Positions 12,072 through 23,002 of a stretch of DNA of 57,683 bases are shown here, piece by piece. The notes beneath the pieces were generated by a model. It saw only the letters and a list, made by a program, of their open reading frames with translations, ran no database searches and was not told the origin of the DNA. Source of the stretch: Chromera velia (lineage: Eukaryota; Sar; Chromeraceae); the NCBI GenBank assembly GCA_018398765.1, contig JAHBMJ010001550.1:1-57683 (forward strand). The letters are read 5' to 3'. A program made the position numbers and the translations under genes. Within the stretch, counting starts at the first letter, position 1. Each line of letters opens with the position of its first letter.

Positions 12072-13804
12072 CTCATCTCCTCGGACGAAAAGTTTGGCCA
12101 CCTCCGAATTCTTTTTCCATTGGTCTTCAAAGATGCGCAACACATCCGGCGCAATCGTCCGAAATCTCCTGCACAACCCCACAATAAATGAGAAGCAACG
12201 CACATAAAAACAGGGTTCAGCACAATACCCGTACAGAGCACTGAAGTCTCCACAGGGCAGACCCAAACAATCCATTGTGTCACAGAGAATTTTCAAAAAG
12301 ACACTGAGAAAGGTGGCGACAGAAATCAGGAGACCTCAAACTCACCGGAATTATTCTTCTTCGTTGCTTGTTTTTTATCTTTGTTTGTTTTTTTCTTTCG
12401 TTCGTTCGGTCGTTCGCACTTTCTTTCTCTTTCTCTTTCTTTCTTTTTGCATTTCTCTCCCTCTCCCTTTCCCTCTCCCTCTCTCCCTCCCTCTCTCTCT
12501 CTCCCCCTTCCTCCTCTACTCAGACGCATTCAAACGCACCCACTCAATCCGAGTTACTCACTCACACTCACTCACTGTCGCACTCACTCACTCACGTACT
12601 CACCCACACACTCCACACACACACACACCCTCTCTCCTTACAGTCAGACAGACCTTGGAAGCGGCTTCCTTGAGGACGACATCGCGGCCAGGTTCAGAAG
12701 CACTTCAGGTGTCAGGGCAATCTGAAGAAAAGCGCGCTGCTCCTCTCTGCATCTCAGACACATCAGAAGGATTTTACCACGAGAACAAATATCTACCAAG
12801 ACAGATGTGTGTGGCAATGAAACCTTTACCACCAGCGCACCCTCACGAAATGCTAGAGGATGCACATTCTTTGCGACACGCGAGTAGGCCCTACTGTCTC
12901 CCGTTTCTCTTTCTCTATCTATCTACTGCCACTGCTCCTTCACCATTCGCGCCCCCGTCTTCTCTTTAGGCTCTTCTCTTGCCCCCCAAATCCGCACTCA
13001 CGGGCTGGCCGTCACGGCAGGCAGCCACACATGCACACCCTGGCCGCTCTGTGCGTCCCTCAAGCTCATTCTGTTTGAGCAGCTGTGTCTTTCGGCCCAT
13101 TCTGCCCAAGGAAAAACGAAGAGTCATGCACTGTACCACAAACGCAGTGGCATCAATCAAGAAATATGAAGGTAGGAAAAGTTTTAAGAAAGCTGTAAGC
13201 ATGGGCGCGGGCGCGTGCTCGTGTCCGTTCGAATCTGATTCTTCTGTCTGCTTCCCACCCATGAGTTGGTGGACTGACGCGAAAGCTTGGAGCTTCTCGT
13301 GAATGCGCAGTTCCAGTGTGTTCAGACGGACCCCCACAGACTCTGCCTCTGAGGCCGGGGCACTCCCTGTGTGCACAACTGGAACCAGGGAAAACGAAGG
13401 AAAGAGAGAAGTGTGGTCGGAAATGACAAAGAGAAATTGATGCAGTGGGCAACTCCCAACAGAAAGAGGACCAGGAGTCAGAGAAACGAAAACTCTAAAA
13501 GATGTCGCAGAAGAAAAGCAAAATGCTGTACCACTGAATTGTCTTCAACTGTATGTGTCTCTTTGGCCGATCTGTGGTGGGTAGTCTGGCAGAGAGAATG
13601 AGTGTGAGACCCTCCCGAAAAAAAGGACTTGCAAGCCACCAAAACAGGTCAGACACAATCCAGGAGAGATCGCACTGATCTCAGGCAGGAGTGCGGGAGG
13701 GAAGGCATCGAGGGAGGGGGTGGAACGCCAAACGATAGGCAAGAACATCTAATAAACCAGCAAACAAAGAAAGAGGGAAGGAAGGAAAGAAAGAAAGGAA
13801 GGAG

Positions 13805-13838
<34 letters not shown>

Positions 13839-13899
13839 AAAAAAGAAAGAGAGAGAGAGAGAGAGAAAGAAAGAAAGAAGGAAGGAAAAAAAGAAAGAA

Positions 13900-13948
<49 letters not shown>

Positions 13949-14953
13949 GAAAGAAAGAAAGAAAGAAAACATGCGCCGACTGACTTCTCTGCAGGGAAGG
14001 CAGTTGATTGCTTCGATGAAGAGAATGGACGCCGAACCGCTTTCTTCGACTGGTGTCCCCTTCGACCTCTCCTTCTGTATCCGCGCTTTCTTTGTCCCAA
14101 TCAATTTTGTCAGCTTCAACGTCCTGCAAAGACAGAAAGAAAAACACAGACCAAAGCTATCACGACTGCTAGCTACATGGGCATGCGCTAGAAAAGGACT
14201 GCAACCTCTCGTTGCCCAAAAGCAAAGAAACAGTGGACCGACCTGCTCAAGTCTTTGCACCGCCCTCAGAGCTTCCGACTGTCTGATGTGCAGCATGTGG
14301 ACAACCAGCGCAGCGTGACAGAGTCTTTCCTCAGTATCTGGAGTAATGGAAAGGTCGCTGAGCCCCCCATCACCCTCTGTCTGTAGGTTCTCAGTAGTCG
14401 GCAAATCCAGAGGCAGCTTCATTTTTTTTCTCTGTTCCCAGTCTACGCCTCGATTCATGGGCAGAAAGCGCTTCAATCCCCGAAAGAAAAACAAGGAATC
14501 TGAAATGTGTTGATGGGAAGACTCGAGAAGACCTCCTGGACGGATCAGTTGAGCAGAAGAGAGCCACTCTGGAGGTAACCAAAAGGAAGCGGCGGATTCC
14601 AACGCATCGGAAAGGTCATCCAGAGGAGGGGAACTCCCGCTTTCTGAAGGGCGCACAAACGGACGAAGTGTTGCTTCTTCGTTCTCTGTCTCCATCTCCT
14701 CGCCGAGGGCATGCTTCAGCTTAGGAGGAGGGAGCTGAACGTCAAAGAGGTTAATCATGGGTGCATTAGTCAGTCGCAGGATGGCAGGCGCCGCCCGATG
14801 AGTGCCAGAGGAAACTTTGACGATTTCAGGATCTGCAAGGAGCTGCGCAATCGGCGCAAACAGGGGCACCCCCGCCAGCCGACCCGTTCCCCCCAACGTC
14901 TTTGTGGCAGAGCTTCCTTGGTCACTCGTGCCAAATCCCGCGTGGAGGCTTGC

Positions 14954-14988
<35 letters not shown>

Positions 14989-16967
14989 CTGCTGCTGGAG
15001 GCGGGATGTCCAACCCGAGGGTTAGGAGAATCGCCAGGTCAAAGAACAGACTTCGCTGCAAGCAAGAAGAGAAATGACAAGCGTGAGCAACATTGCAAGC
15101 ACTTGCATGAAGAATGGCAGTAGGCAAAACATAGAGACGAATGGAATTGCCTGTTCAAGCTTCCTCCGTCTCTACTAAAGTATTGACTGATTGGCTGACT
15201 GACCGTGCCGAGGATCGACTTGCTTCCATCCGCCTCCTCCCGCACCCGCAGAAACGAAAATTGCAGGACAGTTCCTCTAGCAGAAGGCCGAGGAGGAGAC
15301 GGCCTCGATGGTGAGGTGGAAGGATTTTGTTGCTGCCGCCTGCAGGACTAGACACAGGGAAAGAAAGGGACGGGGGGGAATTTAGTGCGTACAACTATCC
15401 GCTCTATGGAAACGCAACGAAGAAAGCGACAGCTGTCTCTCCAAGTGTCAATCTGATTGATTCGGCAAGTGGGACGCAGACGCAAGGGGGGCACCCACTT
15501 TGCTCCTGGCGTTATAGCTGTTCACAAGAGCTGTCTGCCATTGATCGTAGATCAATCAGTCGCGCCAAAGGAGAAACACCACCACAATCCTGCCCTTATA
15601 TCAACCGGCAGCACCCCAAAACACGCAAGAAAATCGACAGACCAAGCATTTTTTGCAGACACAACGGGTGTGAGGGGGTCTCCGTGGAGAGTCACGACCA
15701 GCGAGGAGCCCCAGCCTTCCTTCCGAAAACTCGCAACAAAGTCCTCTGCCTCCCTGCAAGAAAGAAGAACAAAGAAAAGAGAGAAGAGAAGAACAAAGCA
15801 AAAAGAGAAGACCAATACAAGTGTGTCATGATCAGCGCCAGAAAAGACTTCTAAGCCAGTAGAGCACAATGACTGTGCCAGAAAAGTCAAATCAGCTACA
15901 GGCCCGACCAACTTGAAAAAGACAAGGACACTCACTGCATTACGAAAGTGCAGTTGATTTTCTTTTCTATGTTCATCTTTCAACCTACCCCGTGCCACCA
16001 CCCACCGACCTCTGTCCCTCAGAAACGAGCCACGCTTCCTCGTTGGAGGTCGCCCACGCTGTCTGCCGCTCCAGACGGTCCCACCTGCATGTGTCCATCC
16101 AGAGCAATTCAATTCAATCAAACCAAGTTTCGCAGAGAACGGATCGCGCATGCACACACAGAGGCGAGGGAGGTCGTGAAGAAGTCCAACAGAAAAGGGG
16201 GAGTGGTAACAAGAGCTCATCAAAAGTGTCCCCACGCCCAAACGAGACAAAAAAGCGGTTTCTTGCCCTTCTCCCCTAAGGCAACTGACTGGATGGGTTC
16301 CTTCAGGCAGCTCAGAGGGGGGCTCTCCCAGGGGGTCTGCAGAAGGCACAAGGAGAGGTCAAAGGCAAAAGTGGAAAGAAAAGACACAGATAAATCGAGG
16401 AACAAAATAATGAGCAAGGTTTTGACTGATGGATCGATTGTCAGTTGGCTTGTACAGAGAGGGTCTTCCCGTCAAACAAATGCACAGGGGGCTTTGTCTG
16501 TTCCTTTGATGAGCTTGAGAAGGACCGTTCATTAGTGAACCTGACGCAATGCAAGTCGGTATGATCGGATAACGCACCGAAGATCTTCCCTCCTCCCTCC
16601 CATGGATGAGGTCGATCACTTCAGAGTCCCATTCGATAGGAGACGGCAACGGAGCTCCGAGGCGTTCATAAAAGAGAGGGGGCCGGTGTTTTCCTTCACC
16701 TTCCGACGTACGGCCTGCAAGCAACCAATAGTTGGTAGCACAGAAGTGTGCTGTGCAATTAAGACCCTTAGGAAGCAGGGAATGGCGCAAGAAACTGACC
16801 TGTAGAGAGGTGGACCGGGCGCGTCTCTGCCGTCTGGACGCTCCCGTCTCCGACCCCGTCTCCACCCCATTCCGACGAAGAGGACCTCAACGACCATTGC
16901 TCGGTCCGTCTCTCTGAGCTCGTGACGAATTGATGCCTGGAGTTTCGTACTCGAAGATCGTTGCGAC
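12072..16967 (-). CDS. RNase D/Rrp6-like (degenerate exonuclease plus HRDC-like) unit 2, N-terminal side
   Basis: This is the tandem paralogue of the 6826-11845 unit, with the same exon order and phases: 16714-16541, 16336-16249, 16084-16010, 15753-15643, 15339-15204, 15055-14243, 14123-13985, 13378-13279, 12746-12654 and 12168-12072. A first exon 16967-16800 is less certain, and the true start codon, probably upstream of 16967, was not located. Conserved blocks are PPLFYERLGAPLPSPIEW, EDFVASFRKEGWGSS, LQFSFLRVREE, LADPEIVKVSSG, LELRIHEKLQAFA and RFRTIAPDVLRIFEDQW. The exonuclease acidic residues are missing here too. Reading 16084-16010 in the frame set by its neighbours avoids the stop seen in another frame. 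The last exon ends in phase 0 before GTGAGT and meets the first exon of unit 1. Together with unit 1 and the nucleotidyltransferase it would encode well over 2,000 residues. Two adjacent genes instead of one remain possible. Confidence 0.5.
13769..13967. repeat. (GAAA)n/(GA)n purine microsatellite in an intron
   Basis: About 200 bases are almost pure A/G on the plus strand. They lie in the intron between exons 14123-13985 and 13378-13279, the positional equivalent of the intron that carries purine arrays in the paralogous unit. Confidence 0.9.
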
Positions 16968-17931
16968 CTGGGAGCAAAAAACCCAGCTGATCAGAAACCG
17001 CAGAGGAGTTAGCAGGGCAACAGGCAAAGACAACAGAAGAAAAAATAAGCGCCTTCATTGCACCCCACGCCCGGCTCAGCAGGAAACTAAAGTAGTAGCC
17101 GACCAGCTGTTCCATTCAACAGACTGGCATTCTTCCACTCTTACGGAACTGAGTGCTTTCCGAGAACAACTGTGGCACTGAGTCTAATCTGAGGCTATAT
17201 GCTTGAAATATGCCACGCAGATTTTGAAAGTAAGTGCCCCCCATGCAGCTTTCTTTCCGGGGCCGTCCGGACCTGATGCGCGCGGCCCCGTAACTCCGTC
17301 GATTTTTCCCGAACTTTTTGAGGCACTCACCCGATCTCACGCGAGGGTGTGTGTGTCCCGCGAGGAGTCTGTATATTTAATTCAAAAAATATTATATTCT
17401 GTTCCAAACTTCCAATATATATATATATCTGTATTAATAGAAACTTGTCTTTTTTTGTTCATATTGGGTGGCTTGTTGTGGGCAGCTACTTTGATACATC
17501 CCCTTGCGAGACACACATTTGCGACGTCGGGTGAGTGCCTCAAAATGTTCTAACTTCTACGAGCAAAATCAAAAAATACTCTCGGGCCATCCGAGGATCT
17601 CACTCGCGCACGCGCCTGAATTATTTTTTCAAAATTGAAGTCTGTTTTCTGCGTGCTGCGTTTCGGCCTCTATGCATCTGTACGTATTCATCTGTCACAT
17701 TCTGTCACGCGCTCTGTTGCCTTCTATCTCACCTCTGCAGCTGCAGTCACACAGCGTTTGCAACCTTTCCTGTTGTGAGAGAAGTCTGTTTCTTGTAAAG
17801 AGCTTCAGACACGAAAAGAACGCCGCTGCCTTCTTGGAATTTACTTCAATCTACGTGCCAGCACGTTTCAGTCAGAGACCTTTTCTCCAGCCTTGTCTTG
17901 TCCAAGCATCTCTCTTTGCTGAACGAAGACA
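16968..17931. promoter_or_regulatory. Divergent intergenic region between the long minus-strand gene and U2AF65
   Basis: About 0.9 kb separates the 5' part of the minus-strand gene from the U2AF65 start codon. It holds the 5' leaders and presumably both promoters. An 18-bp perfect inverted repeat, TTTTGAGGCACTCACCCG, occurs at 17316-17333 and inverted at 17528-17545, enclosing an AT-rich core. No TATA box or other named motif is claimed. Confidence 0.4.
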
Positions 17932-20900
17932 ATGGGACGTCGCAGCAGAAGCAGGTCTCCTAGACGCAGGTCTCCTTCGTACGGGAGAGAGAGGGATTAC
18001 AGAGGAAGAGACAGAGATAATAGAAGTCCCAGGAGAAGAGATGATGTCGATCGCTACTCTCGTCGTGATGATCGTGGAAGGTATGACGATTACGGCAGAG
18101 ACCGGAGGAGAGAGGACCGCTATGATCGCTATGACAGAGACAGAGGAAGGGATTATGACAGACGGAGGAGGGACAGTCCCCCTCGCAGGAGGGACAGCCC
18201 ACCCAGGTACGTCTTTTCCTCTTCTTCCAAGGCTGTTAAGACGTCCTCCGGCTATCCTGATTATCCGAGGACCCGTTTTGGCTCTCTTTGCAGACGTCGC
18301 CGAAGCCCTTCAAGGAGCCGCACCCCTCCGCCCAGACAGCGCATCTCCAGGGACAAATCTCCCAGAGGCAGGGAGAGAGCTGTCGGCAACACCAAGCCCG
18401 CCAAATTCCGGTCAGCCTCCTGCATTCATCTTCATCGTTGTGTGCGTTTTTCGCTTGCTTCCACTAAACTCTCTTCGGCCCTGCTGTTATAACTCCTGCC
18501 CATCATTTGTTCATTGAGGTTATTCTATTGGTGTTATCTGCGAGGGACTCTCTGTGGACAACAGAGATGATTGTCTGGATGTAAGATTCTCGGAATGTCA
18601 TTCTGTTTTCTCTGTAGACTGGCATCATTGTTCTTCTGTTGTTGTTTTCGCTTCCCTGTTTCCCTTTGCAGATTCGACTCCCCCCCCCGAGAAGACGAAC
18701 AGAAGTCCTCAGCCCTCCTCAACGCAGCAATCAAGGACCAGCCCCACCTGATCAGAGTCCTCCAGGGGGCTCACAGCTCTACCTACATGCCTGCAGCCGT
18801 ACAGGCACAGCTGATTCTCAACAAAAAGTCCCAAGCAGCAGCAGCACAGGCAGCGGTTCAGGGGGTGTCTGTCGAGTCTTTTGGTGCCGCAAACTCCGTC
18901 GCCTTGGCAGCAGAAAGGGCCGCCCAGGCTGCGATGGCGAGTGGAATCCCGGCAGCCACCAGCATGCAGGGCAGTGCACCTGCCGCCACCCTTGCCGCTG
19001 TGCAACAGGCAGCTGCCCAAGTCTCTGGAGGTGCGGGTCTGGCTACCCAAGCCACTATCGATGTAGACGCAGAGGAGTTGATCCCTCTCCGCAAGCAGAT
19101 GTTCCTCGAAGTGTCCATCACCGGTATCCCTCTGGGAATGGACGTCCTCAGTGTAACCTCCTTCCTCAACAAAGCGATGGAATCATCCAAGCTTACCATG
19201 GGGGGTGGGGATGCGTGTGTGGGGGGATGGATTTCGACTGACGGTGCTGCTGCATACGTGCAGATGCGATCGATCGAAGAAGCCACTTCCATTCTTTCTC
19301 TGAACGGTATTCCCCTGATGCACAACCCCCTAAAGATCGTCAGACCCCCCCCTCTAGTGGAGCTCCAAGCTGCCGAGCAGGCACGCGAGCAGCTGGGGTT
19401 GATGTTCAAGGGCTCCCGCCCAGAGAGGGTTTGGATTTCAGGTCTGACAAAGGAGTACACCCCCGTGTTTTTCAAACAAATCCTGCAGGCCTTCGGTACA
19501 GTGCAGTACTTCTACATGCCTGTCGACGAAAAAGACCCCGAGAGACCCCATTTGGGCTGTGCGCTCGTGGAGTGGGAGCGTTACTGTCAGCAGCACAGCG
19601 CGATGGAGATCCTTCAGGGGGTAGAGTTCCGCACTCCTTCCGGGAAGCCGGGGCCCGAGGGGGGCCTTTCCTTGAAGTTGGCTGCAGACGCTCTGCAGGA
19701 GCCTGCCGGGGCCTTGCGAGAGTTGCTGGAGGAGTCCCTCGGGTACAAGTCGGGTCAGAGGGCGGCTCCTAGAATGCTGGTGCCGACGCGGATTCTGTAC
19801 TTGGAGAACGCAGTCTCGAGAGAGGAGGTCAGTGTGTGTGTGGGGGTTGGTGGATACAAGAAAGAGGGAACGGGGGGACAGATAGACAGACGAGGAGGGG
19901 GGGCCGTCACATTTGTGTTCAGTAATGGTTCGTAGCACCTAGAGTGCACTTCCTAGAGCACACGACGGTTGGGAAAGGAGTCACTTGGAATATTACGAGA
20001 GTAGTGTGCTGCTGCTTGGTTTGGTTCAGTCGTCTGTCTTGAGAAGAAAGAGGCAACGGGAAGATAGTTAGACAGTCGTTTCTCTTGCTCGTTGTCTGTC
20101 TGCCATGCGTGTCGTTGGTTCAGTCTGCGTGTGGGGGAGTGGGGTCAGACACTGTGTTAGAGGATGCTTCGCGAGCTATCTTCACGGGTCTGACTCCGGG
20201 TGCCCTCTCTCTGTTTCTCGTTTCTCTTCGCTCGTCTCTCGTTTGCGTACTGGCTTGCATGTCTCCCTGCCCCTCTGCCCCCCCTGTCTCGTGTGTGTGT
20301 TTGCGTGTGTGTATGTGCAGTTGGTTGATGACGAAGTGTACGACGAGATCTACCAGGACATCAAGATGGAATGTGCCGAGAAGGCAGGTGAAGTCCTTGA
20401 CTGCATCATTCCTCGACCTGAAGAGAGGAACCCCCTCGATCCTGTGGAGGCCATGGAGAAGGAGAGACTACAGGGGGTCGGGTACTGCTTCATCGAGTTT
20501 GCCTCCGTCGAGGGGGCGGTGAAGGCTCGCAAGGTCAGTCAGCCAGGCGAGCAGGCGGGGAGTGGAATGGAAAATAAGGGTAAACCTTTTTTTGTTTTCG
20601 GGCTGAGGGTCTTTGCGTCAATTATTTCGCTGCGCCCTGTGACCAAGTTCGTGTCTCGAGGCAGGGAGGGAGGGAGGATGGTCGAGGCGGGCAATTTTTT
20701 TCCCTTTTCTTTTGTGCATTTCCCTCTGACCGCTCAAAGGTTGTCCTGTTTTTTGAGCTTCTTGCGTGTCTTTTCGATCGATCAGACCTTGTGGCTGTTT
20801 CGTTTCCTACCTCCTCTCTCTCTGTGTGTGTGTGTGTGTGTGTTCGTTCTCTGCAGATGCTGGAGGGTCGCCGATTCGGGAACAATTACGTGAGAGCGAA

Positions 20901-21246
20901 CTACCTGAGTGAGAAGAAGTACCTGGACAGAGACTTCGAGAACCCCCAACCGAACACGAACGCCGACTCCTCCTCTTCCTCTGCCTCGGGAAGGGGCAGG
21001 CCTGTGGGGGGAGACTCCAGCGACACCAAGTCTGCCCCATCTGTGTCTCAGGAGAGAGACATGGCTGCCGGGGGCCCGTCTCCTCCTCCTGAGCCTTCCT
21101 CTTCGACCGAATCTGCTGTGCCCCTCCCCATGCCAGTGTCTGCAGACGAGCCCATGGCAGACGCAGCCGCGCAACCGGCAGGAGACGGCAGCATCCCCAT
21201 GGCCCTCCCTCCCCCTCCAGGAGCCCCCATCCCCCTGGGTGCTTGA
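17932..21246 (+). CDS. U2AF large subunit (U2AF65), pre-mRNA splicing factor
   Basis: It recognises the polypyrimidine tract at 3' splice sites and recruits the U2 snRNP in the nucleus. Five exons: 17932-18206, 18294-18410, 18672-19827, 20321-20533 and 20857-21246. All phases close and give 716 aa. Residues 1-125 form an Arg/Ser-rich domain (RSRSPRRRSPS). Residues about 170-260 are Ala/Gln-rich. RRM1 starts near 273 (FLEVSITGIP, ending PLKIVRPP). RRM2 starts near 383 (RVWISGLTK). The C-terminal U2AF homology motif starts near 504 (ILYLENAV... GYCFIEFASVEGAVKA... GRRFGNNYV), with the Arg-x-Phe loop preserved. A Pro/Ser-rich acidic tail follows. The start is the first Met ahead of the RS repeats. 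Human U2AF65 is shorter (about 475 aa); the extra length is the RS, Ala-rich and tail segments. No clear U2AF35-binding Trp motif was found between the RS domain and RRM1. Confidence 0.92.
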
Positions 21247-22405
21247 GAGAGTGGTGAGAGGAAGGAAGAAAGAAAGGCCTGTTTGTTTGAATGATTGAAT
21301 GAATGAGTTGAATGAATAGAGTGACATTAATTCGAGGGGGTGAGGGAAGACAAACTTTGGTTGGGGTAGGGGAGAGGAAGAAAGTTTGGGCGGGATGTGA
21401 TGTTAGAAGGGTAGACAAAAAGTTCCTCGAAAGAAATGAAATCAAAAGAATTTTATGAACCAAGGAAGGAAAAACGCCGAGATGACGTTTGGAGTCGGGG
21501 TGCTTTCTTTTGCCCCCTCCAACCTTCCGCCAGCTGCCTGCCTGTATGCGGTGTGAGTGAGTGAGTGAGTGAGTGACATCAACCAACGCATCTTCACCTC
21601 CCTTCCTCGTTTTACACCTTTCCTCCCTCGCGTCTTGTGTGTGCATGTATGTGTTGGTCCCTCCTTGCCTCCCGTATGGAACGTGTCGGGTGAATGCAGG
21701 TGAATGGAGGACCGCCCAGAAACTGACCTTGATTCTGCTTGTTGATGGATGCCGTTGGTTGGGTTCATGCCGATGCATGATTATGGATGGATGCGTGGGT
21801 GCATGGACTGGCACTGAGGCATGCGGTACTACCGAGAAACAAGGAAGAAAAGAGAATATTAGCTGCCTTCCTTCGCTGGTTTGGCTGGGGGATCCTTTCT
21901 CTATTCCGTTTGACTGTTTCTCTTCGTCATCCGGCTTCTTTATTCATTCACGTTTTGTTCCAAAGGCAAAAAGAAGGAAGGGTCCCGATGATGTCGAGAA
22001 ACAAGAAAAAAAAAAACAGACAGAAAGGACTTTGAGACAGAAAGCAAATGCGGTTGGTCTCCTTCTGTATGGTATTCCCATTCTCTGCAGCAGCCTCTCT
22101 TCTGTTCCTTCCGAAGCATCTACTGAGCTTGGCGGAGCTCCCCCTGGCCCCATCAAACAACACAACCACTCTACTGGTAGATGCATGTGCATGGGCCGCA
22201 CTGGCCCCAGAATTCAGCAGTCCTTCCATCCATCCATCCATATGTATGAAAAGCGTGAAGTCGATGAGGAAGTCTGTCGTGATTGATTGATGTATCCGTT
22301 TGTGCGTGCGTCCATCTGGATTGTTGATCTATTCTGTGTTTCTTTCATTCTCTCTCTTCTTCACTGTCTTTTGTATCTATTCTTCGTTTCCCTTCGCTCG
22401 GGGAG
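21247..22405. other. Intergenic region after U2AF65
   Basis: It contains the U2AF65 3' UTR, a short (GTGA)n run near 21556-21577 and low-complexity pyrimidine stretches. No convincing exon was found. Confidence 0.4.
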
Positions 22406-23002
22406 ATGGAGAGAAGAGAACGGCGTTGGGTAGGGGAAGAGGGTAAGTTGGAAAGTAATTTTGGAAGGTTTCGCTCATTTCTGCAGTGGTCGCTCACGAC
22501 TGCTTCCTTCCGGCACTTTCGTCACCGTCCACCCGTTTTGCCGTCCGTCGTCATTTTCTGGTTCGATTCGCCTCCGTGGAACGGGCCCTCGAGATGGAGT
22601 TGGAGGCAGACTGCAGGAGAGGGGGAGGGGGGGGTTATGGGTCCAGGCACGGAATCGATCGAGGAAGCAGGGGAGTGCTGACTCGTTGTAACGCCTGTCT
22701 CGTCTCTCTTTTGTCTTTCTGACTTGTCTGTCATCTTCCTATCTACGTGTCTTGTCTTCCCCATCTGTATCTTCCTCCCTATCTTCCTTGTCTAGAAGCA
22801 ACTTCCTTGCCGGTTGACCAGAAAGAGACAGAGAGAGGAAAGGAAAGGGCAATCTCTGCCTGTCCAACCGCTCACTTGGTACCCTGACCGCAGGCAGAGA
22901 AGAGAAACAGACCACCTCCTGAAGGACGGAGCCCATCAACAACCCCCCCTGGATTGAAGACACCGATCGAGATCATCCATCACCTGCTTGCCGACCAGTA
23001 CG
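22406..23002 (+). CDS. Candidate Gly/Arg-rich protein, partial model
   Basis: Three exons with good signals and matching phases: 22406-22442 (ATG, GTAAGT donor), 22487-22674 and 22894-23002. The product begins MERRERRWVGEE and contains the RNA-binding-style stretch GGGGGYGSRHGIDRGSRG, followed by RNRPPPEGRSPSTTPPG and IEIIHHLLADQY. Downstream, 23170-23340 could supply a further exon in more than one frame, so the 3' end is open. I do not recognise a family. An SR/RGG-type RNA-binding factor next to U2AF65 is conceivable, but low-complexity chance coding cannot be excluded. Confidence 0.35.

Noticed and set aside
13681-14147. Overlapping Ser/Leu/Phe-rich frames on the minus strand
   Set aside because: They arise from reading purine repeats in an intron; only 14123-13985 within them is a credible exon.
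15992-16084. Premature stop in the 16084-16010 exon suggesting unit 2 is a pseudogene
   Set aside because: The stop appears only in a frame that disagrees with the flanking exons; the phase-consistent frame reads through without a stop.
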